From Sclerurus mexicanus (Eukaryota; Chordata; Aves; Passeriformes; Furnariidae), in the NCBI GenBank assembly GCA_013396755.1, contig VWZF01002437.1:2714363-2778362 (forward strand): DNA of 64,000 nt, in the 5' to 3' direction. Positions 25,491 to 36,989 of this stretch are shown here, piece by piece; position 1 is the first letter of the stretch; every line of letters starts with the position of its first letter. The notes beneath the pieces were generated by a model. The model had not been told where the DNA came from and did no database searches. It was given only the letters and a program-made list of their open reading frames with translations. Made by a program: the position numbers and the translations under genes.

Positions 25491-27049
25491 ACACACAGGT
25501 CTCACAGAACACACATCTCCTGTGCATTTGCAGTAAGTCATCCTTCAGCTTCTGGATCGTGCAAACTGACCTGCCTGCTGGAGACCTTGCTTTGTTCATC
25601 AGCTGGTATTTCAGCAAGGTGACCAGATCCTTAGGGACAAGCAAGAGAAGGGCTGCTCCGTGAGCGTGGATAAATCACCAGTGAAAGTCATCCCAGTGCA
25701 AGCAGTGACAGGGCACGGCCCAGGGGCCCGTGCTCAGTGCGCAGGGTGCTGGGCACAACAGCACACACCAGCAGTCCCAGAGAAGCCAAGGTGATGAACC
25801 AGGTCCATCCAGGAAAGCACCGTGTAGGCATAGGGTCTATCCAGCGCCAGAAACAGAGGTGCAGGCAAGCTACCTACAAGACAGGCCCAAGGTATATCCA
25901 GAACACAGTGCTGCAGCCAGATATACCTACAACATAGCTCAGGCAAAGACCTCAATTGAGCCCTACCTGAGCTTAAATGGAGGTCCTGGGCAAAAGGTGT
26001 TCCCAGGTGTTCAGGGCAACTAAGGCCAGTATGTAAGTTTGGGGCTCCAACACAGACTTACTCAGCTGCTCATAAATTTAAAAATTTGTTTCATCTCTCC
26101 ATTTCTCTTTTGCTGTTGTGATCTCAATAGCAAAGTTATCTATCATGCTGGATTCCAAAACAGTACTGTTTAATCTCCCTACTGCATAAGGAGATTAATA
26201 TATGGGAGATTAATATATTAATATACTGGGATTTAATATATGGTCCCTTTCCTATATCTTATGAAGAATATGAGAAAACAGAGATGACTTTTTTTTTTTT
26301 AGCACAGTTACTTAGGAGTTACACAGACACTGAACTGTAATTTTTGTTCTCAAAAACAGATTCAACAACAAAAACCCCTTATATTTCTGCTGCAGTCAAT
26401 GGAAGCAGCTGCAGTCAGCACCTTTGAATAAAAGCAGGTCACTTAGATGCCTAAATATAGATTTGAAGTCAGACTTTCAGAAGAGTTCCATACCCATTTT
26501 ATTTCTTACACTGTGCTTAGAACTTGACATTTGCACATCACACAGTGCTGCACACACCAACATGATTAACGTCTGTCACATACATCTTTCGTCTTTTTTC
26601 CAGAGTATGTCTGTATAGTGAAGCAATTTCATTTATAAGTGTGTAATAAATAACAAACATTTTCATAGGTTTGTTATAGAGAAGGCTGAGAAAGGAAGTT
26701 TCTCCGTTTTCTGGAAGACTTTCTTGTCATCTTGGCCTAGATTCTAGAGATCTTCCCTGCAAATATGAATTCTCACTAAGGAACTTTGTTTTATCAGAGG
26801 AACAAAAGATGTTGACCATAATATTTACAGCAGAATTAAAAAAAGTGAAGGGCTTGAGCTATCTTCATGACAAGGACTGAGGCAAAAATTTGTCCTCTCC
26901 AATTTTAAGTACCAAGAACAGGATGGTTGCCTGTAGCTGTCTTTCCTATAGGAACCACTGTGGACACAGGTTTTCTTCTGAATCTATGATACAGATGCAG
27001 CTAGACACAGGGGTCGCCTGAAGAGGCAAAATTTGATTATGCTTGCAGC
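25491..27049. other. Non-coding stretch, CpG-island shore then AT-rich
   Basis: Composition falls from moderately GC-rich (to about 26.03 kb) to AT-rich. No known repeat or gene is recognised. Open frames near 25.4-26.0 kb have no recognisable domain. A short AT-rich tandem/inverted motif lies at 26171-26242. From about 27.05 kb the sequence merges into the tandem array. Confidence 0.5.
26171..26242. repeat. AT-rich short tandem and inverted repeat
   Basis: GGAGATTAATATAT occurs twice in tandem from 26190, followed by the diverged copy GGATTTAATATATGG. The sequence TAATCTCC at 26171-26178 is the exact reverse complement of GGAGATTA at 26190-26197. The tandem copies look like local slippage products. 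Confidence 0.7.
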
Positions 27050-28428
27050 CTGCATTCCTCTTGGGAAGTCTCTGTCCCCCAGTTATAACCCCACCCCTCA
27101 AAATAAAATGAAATAGAGGCTGAATCTGGGACTAGGCCCTCCAACCAGTGCCCACAGTAAGAATTTCCCCAGTCCAGTTCTTCCAACCTAGACTTTCCTT
27201 TCACTCCCTTTTAACTCCCCTTCAGCTGGAGCTCCAGGGCTCTCTTTCCCCATTCCAACACTGACCCTGAGAGCAAACCCAGTCTTATGCTGAGTCATAA
27301 CACAGGGTTCCCAGCCACTGCCTGCACCAAAACATTCTCACAGCCACATTCCCTTCACAGTCTATCCTTTCCTTTGGCATGTTCCCTTTCAAGCCCCACT
27401 CCATCTGCAGCTCTAGACTGTCTCTGTCCGAATGCACCTTAACACTAACACAGTTCCTTAGACCAGGACCCCCAGCCAGTGCCCTAAAAAAAGCGCTGTC
27501 TCTGCCACATTTTCTCTGTCTCACAGGCTGTGTTTTCAAAGCTCCTTTCTAGTTCCATTCCAGTTGCAGCTCCAGGTCCTCTGTGTCACTCAACTCTAAC
27601 CTTAAGCCTCAAACAAACCATATGCTGGGCTTCAGGTGTGGCCTCCAGCCAGTGCCCACACCAGAAAGTTCTTTTTGTCAAGTTCTTCTGGCAGCCTACA
27701 TTTCCCTGGAACAGTCACTTTCTAGCCCCAAGCCAGCTGCAGCTGTTCTCTCTTTCCTTCTGTCAAACATAACGTCAAACCTCACCCTACACCTGGAAGT
27801 TATGCTGAGTCTTGGACCAGGTCCCTCAGCCAGTGCCTCCACCTACAACTTTTTGCAGCCAAGCTATCCCTGTGGCCCAGCCTTTTCACTAGAAACTGCT
27901 CTTAAGCCTCATTCCAGCTGGAGCTCTAGGCTCTCTGTGACTCCTAGCACCAGCCCTAACCCTCACACTAGCTGCATGGTGAGCCTCAGACCAGGACTTC
28001 TGAGCAGCATTCACAGCAAAAAGTTCTTGCAACAAAGTTCTTCGTGCACCTCACGTGTCCTAGGCCTGTTCTAACTGCAGCACTAGACCCTGTCATGTTG
28101 TGAAAAATAACCCCAGCTGTAACTCCAGCCATAACAGTAGGCTGGGCCTCAGACCAGGCAGCCCTGCCAAGCTCTCCTTGAACTCAGACTTCCCCTTCAA
28201 AGCCCCTGACTAACTCATCTCCTGCTGGAACGCCAGGCTCTCTCTTTCTCCCAGCCCTAACTCTAATCCTGATGTAAACATAACTGTATGCTGCAGTCCC
28301 CCTTTTAATGCCCACAACAAAACATTCTCCCTGCCAAGATCTCCTTGCAGCCCACCTCCTTTTTAACCCCACTCTCACTGCAGCTCTAGGCTCTCTTTCT
28401 TTTAACCCTGAACATAACCCTAGTCTCT
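27050..28428 (+). repeat. Degenerate satellite-like tandem array with telomere-like motifs
   Basis: About eight full units and a truncated ninth, each roughly 150-180 bp. The recurring start (CAGCTGCAGCTCTAGGCTCT type) is found near 27223, 27402, 27561, 27734, 27915, 28073, 28221 and 28376. Within each unit the order is constant: this start, a block of CCCTAA/CCCTGA-like hexamers, a segment like CTGGGCCTCAGACCAGG, then CAGCCAGTGCCCACACC, then AAGTTCT or ACATTCT, and a pyrimidine-rich end. Units are strongly diverged, so the array is old. It codes for nothing: a 163-codon frame at 27583-28074 spans several units and follows the repeat. I do not recognise the family. The array ends exactly where an LTR begins. 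Confidence 0.8.
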
Positions 28429-28689
28429 GGAGGTAGGGGGCAGCTACAGTGGTGGCTTCTGTGAGAAGATGCCAAAAGCTTCCACCATGTCCAATAGAGC
28501 CAATGCCTGGCAGCTCTCAGATGAACCCACTGCTGGCCAAGGCTGAGCCCATCAGTGATGGTGGTAGCACCTCTGGGATAACATGTTTGAGAAGGGAAAA
28601 AAATTCTGCAAAGCAGCAGCTGGAAGAGAGGAGTGAGAATATGTGAGAGGAACAACTCTGCCAACACCAAGGTCAGTGGAGAAGGAGTG

Positions 28690-29120
28690 GGACAAGGTGC
28701 TCCAGGCACTGGGGGAGAAATTCCCCTGCAGCCTGTTGAGGAAGAGCATGGTGAGGCAGCTGTCCCGCTACAGCCCACGGATGTCCTTGGCGGAACAGAA
28801 ATCCCCCTGTAGAGGACCGCACATTAGAACAGGGGAATGCCCAAAGGAAAATGTGACCCCATGGGAAGCCTGAAGTGGAACAGCCTTGTGGCAGGACCTG
28901 TGGAAGGAGAAACCCACACTGGAGCATGCTTTCTGGCAGGCCTTATGACCCTGTGGGGGACTCACACTGGAGCAGTCTGTTCCTGAAGGACTTGCACCCT
29001 GTGGAAGTAGCCCATACTGAAGCAGTTCATGAAAAACTGCAGCCTATGGAAAGGTGTTTCCCTTAGAGAAGTTCATGGAGAAGTGTCTCCTGTAGAAGAG
29101 ACCTCACATTGGAGCAGGAG
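28690..29120 (+). repeat. Internal ~45-50 bp subrepeats of the LTR
   Basis: The motif GGA(C/G)TCACACTGGAGCAG and its variants recurs near 28818, 28912, 28963, 29012, 29062 and 29104, with spacings of about 42-51 bases from 28912 on (the gap before it holds about two periods). Each copy is followed by a CTGxxxCCxGTGGAA block. These direct repeats lie inside the LTR and are a family feature, not a later microsatellite. Confidence 0.7.
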
Positions 29121-29343
29121 AGGAGTGTGAGGTGACCTCTATCTGAAGAAGGAGAAAGGAGCAGCAGAGACAGTGTGTGATGAACTGACCACAGACCCCC
29201 ATTCCCCATCTCCCTGCATCAGTGGGCAGGAGGAGATAGATAAAAGTGGGAGTGAAGTTGAGCCTGAGAAGAAAGGAGAGGTAGGGGGAAGGTGTTTTTA
29301 GATTTGTTCTTGTATCACATTATTCTCCTTCAATTCAATTGGC

Positions 29344-29349
29344 AATAAA
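29344..29349 (+). promoter_or_regulatory. Polyadenylation signal of the LTR
   Basis: AATAAA within GGCAATAAATTAAATTAA, at the place where this LTR family carries its processing signal. It could still act as a poly(A) site for plus-strand transcripts crossing the region. Confidence 0.55.
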
Positions 29350-29540
29350 TTAAATTAATTTCCCCAAGTTAAGTTCCCCATGTTTTGCCCATGACAGTAA
29401 CTGGTGAATGATCTCTCCTTGTCCTTACCTTGACCCTCAAGCTTTTCACCATATTTTTCTCCCCCTGTCCAGTTGAGGATGGGAGTGATGGTGTAACTTG
29501 ACGGGCACCTGACATCCAGGCAAGGTCAAACCACCACACA

Positions 29541-32500
29541 GCTGTATCAATAAACCTAACCAAAGGTCAACCCTTGGACTAGAATTCACGAGACCAAGGT
29601 AGGCTTGGGGAAAACTATTTATTTTATGTTGCCCAGTCTGCTCCATTTTTTGCTGACATTGGTACTAAAATTTCTGCTTTGTCCCACTTCTGGTGCAAGG
29701 TGCTCTCAGCTGGAAGCTAGTGAACAAGGGAGAGAGAAGAATCACAAACAATCTGGCAAGAATGGCAGTCCTTGACTGACTTCATCAACAGAATAAATTA
29801 AAACAAGAGTGTGAGCTCTCACCTTGAATTTCAAGAAAAGCTTGGGATTAACCATGACTTAACAAGCTTGCTTCTAAAATCTATTTGCTCTTTTTAATGC
29901 TTGCCACAAAGGTTTTTTTAGCATTACTGTTTAAAGATAACACTAATTTGTTACTTTATTTCAATATGAAAAATTATATGAATAACTTGCTTTTTCTCTC
30001 ATTGGTCACCAAGAACAATTCTGCTGGTGAGTTAGGGTCTCCAATTTGAAGGAAAGAGATATCACATAGTTTGTAAGCGAAGCTTTGCCTACCTACTGGA
30101 AAGTGATATTTCCCTTTACAGTTATTATCTGCAGCTGCAAAGAACAGAAGGCTCACAGAGTTTCCCTGGGCCAACTGCCATAGAAACTAATTTCAGCTAA
30201 GGCAGACTCATAAATTGTTCCATTACTCCATAAATTGGTCTGGGCACATGTCACTTCAAGCCAAGCTGGGTTACTTTAAATCTACCCTGTAGTTCTAAAA
30301 TACTGCCACTTTTTTTAAGAACATGGCTTAAAGACATGATGAAAATAAATAATGTCTGAAGCGAGTTAATATTCTACAAGAGCACAAAACATACAAGGAT
30401 TTCCAAGTATTAACCATTACTGTTTTTTTGGAAATATGTAAAGATCAGACCAACTATTTTGAAGACAAATACTTTCCTTCATTTGTAAAACAGAAAAATA
30501 GAAAACTAGTATCTACCAACTATTTCAAATGTAGACTCCTTAATTGCTCTGTATTCAGAAGAACAAATACAGTCTGTACGTGGGAATGATTACTGGCTAC
30601 ATATGTTTAGAGGCAGAAAGCATCACCCACCCATTTCAAATGTGCCATCAAGAGCTACAGGATTCACAGAATTTCACATTATTACAGAAGATTCCAAACA
30701 GTCTATGGAACAAAATCTGAAATACAGATTCAAAATTGTTAAAATTAATTTACAAAGATAAATGTAATAGTATCCTAAGCAGAAAGGATTCTGACATTTC
30801 ATTTTAAGCACTACCAGTTTCTTTTTGTTCCTCTACAGGAAGCACAGTACAAAACCAAAGTCCTCAAATAGACTATCAGCCCAAATTTGAGATCAGGCAT
30901 CTAATGTGAGTGATTCTTTCTTTTTTTGTTTGATTGCTTTTTTTAACAGTGAAAAAATAGGCATTCCACTTCAGCCTAGGCTTGGGAAATTAGTACAGGC
31001 AGGTGCAGCTTCTGTAATTACAATCCTGAAAAGAGTGGAAGCCAGGACAGCTTATTTTCACCTTGTTCAGCTCTCCATAAACAAGCCAACTAAAAGTCTC
31101 CCTACGCTCAGCATCCAGCAGCAGCAGTGTCCATTTTAGTTCAAACAAAGTCAATTCCCCACAGGCAGAGAAACGCAAAAACCCAACTGTCCCTCTCCCT
31201 CTGGGGCCCTCCGCTTCCCTTTTATGACTTCCCCACTTTGGCAGCACAGCTGCCAGTTCCACCTCCCAGCAGTTTAACAAGCCACAACTGCCAGGTTTTG
31301 CAGCTTATATAGTCTTTAAGGGCTAACCTCTTCCTTTTTCTGTAGACAAGGCTTTTAACCCTTTATAGGTTCACAGGGCCTACAGCTCAACCTTGTGTGC
31401 AGCTTTTTAGAGTAACTGGGATTTTCTAGTGTCTCTCTGTTGATCCAAGTCCTGTTTTATCAGATGTAGTCAGCTAGGAAATTGCAGAGCTGTTCCTGTA
31501 CACTGTTTCTCCAGCTGGAGGGTTAGAGGGCAGTATATAAAATAATATATAAGCCTTTTTTCTTCTCAGCAAATACCTCAAAGTTAATCAATTTCGCTAT
31601 TAAAATAATGATATTTTACAAATTACATCAAATGTAAGCTTAATAAGGACATTCTGTATATATATCTTATTGGTTACTTTTCAATTTGTAAGGTGTTTTG
31701 CTCAATATCAGGTAATAAATATAATTTTGAATAATCACTCATGCCTGTGTAAAAGATTTCTTTTTCAAAATATTCTCTTTATCTTACTGGAAAGATTTTA
31801 AGCTTCCTCTGTCTGCTTTTGATAACCTTTAAAACATAAAAGGACACAGAATTTAATAATAGATTAAGAAATAAGATGTACTATTTAATTCTTTAATTGC
31901 ACATCCTTTAAAAAATTGTTTGGTGCACAGTTTATCTTATTTTGTAAAAAAACCACTGTAGGTTCCTTTTTCCTCTAGTTGTTATTTTCATTATTTGCAA
32001 ATTTTCAGAAGTCTTTTCAATTCATGGCCCAGAAATACAGCTTCCTTAGCACATGCTATTTTAGCATTTTGTGCTTACTGTGGTTAATTACAGGAACTAC
32101 AATAGCTGAAGAGCTGTTAGAGAACTACAGTCATTCCCACATGTTCTAATTTAGACAGGTGCCTCTGGAACTGTAGGTTTTGTTTTGAGAGAAGATTATG
32201 CTTATGCACTCTTTCAGTGTTGCTTTAGGACTTTCTAGCATTTTTCTGCTGGAGACATTGAAAGGCTACACTGATGTCAGCTAGGTTTAGCCCTGGGAAA
32301 TCTCCTGAAAGTCGTGGAAAAGTAAAATACAGAGTTTGCAAAGCTCAATTTACAAAAACATCCTTTTATTTTCAATGCGTCCGTTTTGGACGGAAAACGT
32401 CAGATATGAAGACCCTGAGCACTGACAATAACTGAATATTGAAGCTCTAGCAAACCTTGTGAAAACCAGGTCTCGCATGTATCCAATAGTATGCAAACAA

Positions 32501-32549
32501 AAGCCCTACCTACATTTAAGGAAATCACATGGCCACCATTTCACCACAC
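29541..32549. other. AT-rich non-coding stretch
   Basis: No gene or identifiable transposon. The DNA is AT-rich apart from a moderately GC-rich patch at about 31.1-31.3 kb. Near 32378-32399 an isolated CpG-dense palindromic motif stands out. Open frames at 30.9-31.3 kb overlap on both strands with no domain signature. Confidence 0.55.
32378..32399. repeat. CpG-dense overlapping palindromes
   Basis: CGTCC-gtttt-GGACG (32378-32392) overlaps CGTTTT-ggacgg-AAAACG (starting at 32382), two mutually exclusive hairpins sharing bases. Four CpGs fall in about 20 bases although the surrounding kilobase is almost free of CpG. A protein-binding site or a young insertion edge are possible; function unknown. 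Confidence 0.5.
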
Positions 32550-33672
32550 ATCAGTTTGATCCAGACTTCATGCATTTCAGTTCTGAAATCTCCAAAGAAG
32601 AAAGTCCTGCAACCTTTCCAGTAGTTTGCCACCTGCACAGGGGAAACATTTTTCAACATATCTATTATTCCAAATGATCCAGCTGATGTCTGCTGCTCCT
32701 CGTCCTTGCTACTAGGCACCTCTGCAAAGAGCCTGTTTCTGTCTTCTCCATGCTCCTCTCCCATTAGGTATGTGGAAGCAGCAGTAAGACCTTTCCTTTG
32801 CCTTCATTTCTCTAAACACAGCCATATCTCTGTCTGTTCTCACCCAGCATGACATGCAGACCCTTAACCATCCCAGTGGCTCTCCACTGCTCCAGTGTGT
32901 CAATGCCTTTCTGGTCCCAGATACCCCCAAACTGGATGCATCTCTCCAGATACAGGCTCATAAGTGCTGAATAGAGAGGAATAAATTCAGTGGCTACACT
33001 GTTGTTAATACAACCCATTTATTCTGTCCTAGATGCAAGATCCCAGATCCTATTTGCCCTTGAACTTCATGAGTTTCTGTCAGATGATTCTCCAGTCTGT
33101 CCAGATTCTTTGAACCACAGGCGCTCACTCCAATGTCATGCTGACCACAAACATGCTGAGAGTGCACTCCATTCCATCATTGAGGTCATGAATAAAGGTA
33201 TTAAACAGTGTTATCCCCAGCATGAATCCTTGAAGGATGCCCCTTGTACAACCAGTCACCAGTTCTGCTTCACATTGTTGATTACAACTCTTTCAGCACA
33301 GTGGTCCGGCTGATTTTCTAGCCATGTTATCATCCACTTACGGAGTCCATACCCCACTAATTTGGCTGTAAGGAGATAATGGAAGACCATATCAAAGGCC
33401 CTGCTAGAATCAAAGTACACAACATTCAGTGCTCCTCCCTTCATCCCAGAGCAAGTCATCTCATCAAAGAAGGCAATCAGGCTGTTCAGGTATAATTTAC
33501 CCTTGATAATTCTGTGCTGGCTGTTCCCAATCATCTTCTTATCTTTCCTGCACTTGGAAATGCTTGTAGGCGATTCAGTCTGTAACATTCCCAGGGAGTG
33601 CAGTTCAGCTGAGTGGCCTGTACTGCATCAAATTCTCCTTGTCCTTCTCAAAGATGGATGTGAGTTTGCATT
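32550..33672 (-). mobile_element. CR1 LINE fragment (reverse transcriptase to 3' region)
   Basis: On the minus strand this ~1.1 kb copy covers part of the CR1 reverse transcriptase, the C-terminal end of ORF2 and the start of the 3' region. At the 5' side (33672) it matches the segment that reads as GGCCTGTAGTTCC-type sequence in intact copies. The RT frame is open at 33256-33588, and the C-terminal region reappears in another frame at 32812-33018, so frameshifts separate them. The element is 5'-truncated, as is usual for CR1, and the 3' microsatellite end cannot be seen. It is diverged and inactive. Confidence 0.85.
33256..33588 (-). pseudogene. CR1 reverse transcriptase remnant
   Basis: A 110-codon open stretch inside the CR1 copy. 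Residues 55-66 (NVVYFDSSRAFD) are RT motif A with the metal-binding Asp kept at residue 60. Residues 79-105 match the following CR1 block that ends in RVVINN. The start codon is simply the first Met in the open frame and not a real start. Motif C (the YADD-type box) is not present in this frame, and the copy lacks the N-terminal endonuclease, so it cannot make an active protein. Confidence 0.8.
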
Positions 33673-35631
33673 CTTTCTTCTTTATGGCTTCTTTGCCATA
33701 TATTTTTATTTCAATCAATTTAAAAAATTACAATGGGACCCTAGTAATGCTATTAGAGGGTTAGAATCTATCAGGTCTCTCCTCTTTTATGGAAATTTTA
33801 TATTCTAATGTAAAAAACTTGCAATATTTAGGTTTCAGTGAATTGTGATGTGGTTCTGCTAGAGAAATCGTTACTCCAGCTAACAATCTTGTCTAAAATT
33901 CTTTTGATTTGCATGACACATACATGTTTTCCAAGAAATATTCTGTAAGAAAATGAAAATTAGACATAGTAATTTCTTTAAATCACTTTTAATTACTAAA
34001 AAATCTTTCCTGATGCCAGTTGATATTTAAAATATTATTTTATATATAAAATAAATGCAAACGATCAGCTTGATAAACACCAGAATAAGAAAAAACAAAT
34101 TATATGAAGAAAAACTTGTCCATCTAACTACTTTGTAATTACTACATAAAAGTCAAAGGATTTCGGAGAAAATGAAACTGATTTCTCATGAGAGCAGACG
34201 GAAGATTGGTGCAAGAGCTGCTTAGGCACGTGACCAAAAGAGATTCTAGTGACATCTTCAAGAAACCACATAAAATGCTGTAGACCTGAATAAAGAGAAA
34301 GGTTTTTGAGTGCATGGTAATGTGCTGCAAACCTGTGCTCAAACTCATCTCTGATCAGATTAAGCAGCTGCAAGCCACGAGGCCACTGCTGCTTTATGTG
34401 AGGCCATGGTAACAGTATTGCTCAGTTCACTAAAACTCTTCCCTCTTGTGTGTGTCTGAAAGTACATGTGTATGAGACTTACACATTTATTTTTTTATGG
34501 CTGTTTTGTCATTAGATGAGTAGTGTAACTTTTAATGTAAATAGTTATCCAGGTGCAGAACTGGCTGCAGCTGTTTACACTAAACAGTGTTACTAGAAAT
34601 GGTAGGCTATTTCCTGTTCTTGGAGAAGCTGCTACAGCATAAGAGCACCTTTTTACATGTATGACATCTTCCACCCTCAGACATGGTAGTGCTTTGCCTA
34701 TTCTGGTTTTAAAAAGTACACTGAGCGAAGTAATTGCAGCTATTCTAGAGTGGAGGAGATGCTTCTTTGCCCAAGGTTTCTTCTTTGGTAAGCTTTAGCA
34801 GCGGAGGAGGTGGCACTGCCTGGAGATCATGGGGATGATAAGATACTGCTCAGTCTGCATGTGGGGCTTGGTGTTAGTAACCAGTATGAGATTAATTAGT
34901 AGGGATTATCAATGTTGTTCAAACAACGTGACCTGTGTGCGGACAAAGCTTTGATCATTATACAGCATCGTAGAAAACTTCATGGCAGTCTTCAGCAGCA
35001 CATGTCCCAGTTTTGTTATCAGAGCTAACAGGTTTTAGGTTCCCTCAGTTTCACTAGGGAAGCACGATGATTTCCAGGAATTCAGTTTTGGAGAAAGCCA
35101 GTGGTCCCGTGGTGAAAAAAGAGCCATTCTAGGCAAGAGCAGTTTGTTTGCTCCAAATTCATTGCATTACACCACTACCAGCAATTGTTCAATATGTAGT
35201 AGAGGACTTGGGAAAGCAGATATGGCCAGGGCTAGGACCAGCACCATTTACACTGCAGATATTGTTTGACAAGTAAAAGTAAATGAAAGTAGACTTGCCC
35301 CATTTTTTTGTCAGTGGTAAAACTATGGTCAAATAATACGAGTCATGTTTTATTTTAAAATGATACAATATAGTCATGTGATTTATAATAGCTTAAAAGT
35401 GGACATTAGTATATGTTGGTTTTAACTACTTTTCTTACTTTTTTTTTTTAAATGTTCAAGAATCCAGTTTGTATTTATTTTGCGTGAGAGCAAAATCCAG
35501 CAGAGTGGATGGACAATTTACATAACACAGAGGAAGTCAGAGTATAGAATTATCCATGCAAGTTACTATAAACAAAAACAAATGCCTTTTCTAAGCACTG
35601 AACACAACCCCAGCTAGTTCCTTTTCTCACC

Positions 35632-35653
35632 AAAAAAAAAAAAGAAAAAAAAA
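35632..35653 (+). repeat. A-rich simple repeat
   Basis: Two A runs separated by a single G. It could be an old poly(A) tail or plain slippage; no retroposed sequence is recognised to its left. Confidence 0.8.
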
Positions 35654-36970
35654 GGAGCACAGCTCCTCAGTTCCTTTAAAATCAAAGATGCTACAATGAT
35701 TAGTACCAGGACTGCATGTTATCTGTGATTAAAGTAGACTTGGTGATTGATTCATTGTGGAGTGGGGATTGGGGGAAGGACTGAAATCACAGGTGAACAA
35801 TTGATACATGCCCAAAGATCTCTTTAAAGCATACGGGTTTATGTGTGTGAGGCAGGTAGGATTAGAGTGGCAGAAAATGGAAGCAGAGGATGTACCACAA
35901 ACCACAGCTAATTTGGCCCTCAGCTTTCTTATGCTGTCACTGTTTCTACACTGCAGATGAAGTTGCAGCCACATTTCCTCTGCAAGGCAGGCAGAAAAGG
36001 TAGCTGAAAAGCTTGCAAACTGCAGAATAAGTACAGCGCTGCAGGAGTTTTCATATTGATATAAACATCAACTCTTTGACGTTAGGTACTGTGCACTCCT
36101 ACGGAAATTAAGGCAGAGTTCCCATCCTATGTTGAAGAAGACAACAAGGAAGCCAAGAGATTCTGTTTTGCTTTGAAGCAAAGATAAATAGAGACTGTCT
36201 ACAAATGAAATATTCATGTGTTCCAATGTGCTTTTCAGTTCCTTGAACAACTATAGTTTGGTTTGAGCTCAAGTTTAAGAAATACCTTGAACCACCACCC
36301 CATGGAAGGGAAGGGCTCTGAGGCCTAAAGGCTGTGCTGAAAACAGAGCCAGGATATTGGTGACACTGGACTAATACCACATTTGCTGTTGCAGACCCTA
36401 CTTCTCAGTTTAGAACCAATATATACTCACATAAAATTGTAAAAAAAATAAATAAAAATCAGACATGCTTAAATATTTGTGATGGGGCAAGAAACTATTT
36501 CCATCCTGCTCATGGTTTGCAGACCACATGGTTTCTGTTCAAGTCCTGCTGGGAAAGAAAGGGAGGAAAGAAAACCTGTGGCAAATTGTGGGGTCTCTTC
36601 TACTTCCAAAGCAGAGAAAACTCCAGTAAATATAACTATGTAACCTGATATTTTTGTGTCTTTTTCTCTATTATTTTGTCTGCTGAATATTGCAATGGAG
36701 AGACTTGAGCCATTCTTACAGATGGCAAACAGGTCAGCTATTTTCACCCCCTGTCAGGCAAAATCTATTTTTCAGGATCATTTATCTGACTACTGACGAA
36801 CAGTGTTAAGGCACCATTAAAAAATTACAGGAAAATACTATTCCTGGTCATTCAGTGCTTGCACAACTAGGCAGACGCAGTCACACAAATACACGAGTCA
36901 GAAAGAAGGACTGTTGCAGGAGGGAGCTCACAAAAAAGGAAATGGAGGAGAGACAAGTATAATATAATGA

Positions 36971-36989
36971 AGAGGGAGGGAGGGAGGAA
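36971..36989 (+). repeat. (GGGA)n microsatellite
   Basis: Short perfect GAGGGAGGGAGGGAGGA run; purine-only on the plus strand. Confidence 0.85.

Larger units (their letters stand above)
28429..29540 (+). mobile_element. Endogenous retrovirus solo LTR (~1.1 kb, avian)
   Basis: The stretch matches, from memory, a long LTR type seen throughout bird genomes. Landmarks are CTTCTGTGAGAAGATGCC near the start, a purine-rich block of degenerate ~45-50 bp subrepeats (about 28690-29120) with recurring CACACTGGAGCAG, the segment GTGATGAACTGACC, a polyadenylation signal AATAAA at 29344-29349, and an end at about 29540 in ACCACCACACA. No gag, pol or env sequence and no partner LTR are visible within 30 kb, so this is a solo LTR. 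The first ~20-25 bases of the usual 5' end, including the TG terminus, seem absent and the satellite array adjoins instead. Point changes throughout suggest an old copy. No target-site duplication was found. Confidence 0.75.

Noticed and set aside
27583..28074. 163-codon plus-strand frame
   Set aside because: It spans several units of the tandem array and repeats with them; no domain or start context.
27050..28428. True interstitial telomeric repeat
   Set aside because: The CCCTAA-like words are short and degenerate and are embedded in much longer units, so this is not a (TTAGGG)n block.
28429..29540. Full-length endogenous retrovirus
   Set aside because: No gag, pol or env similarity and no second LTR of the same family in the window.
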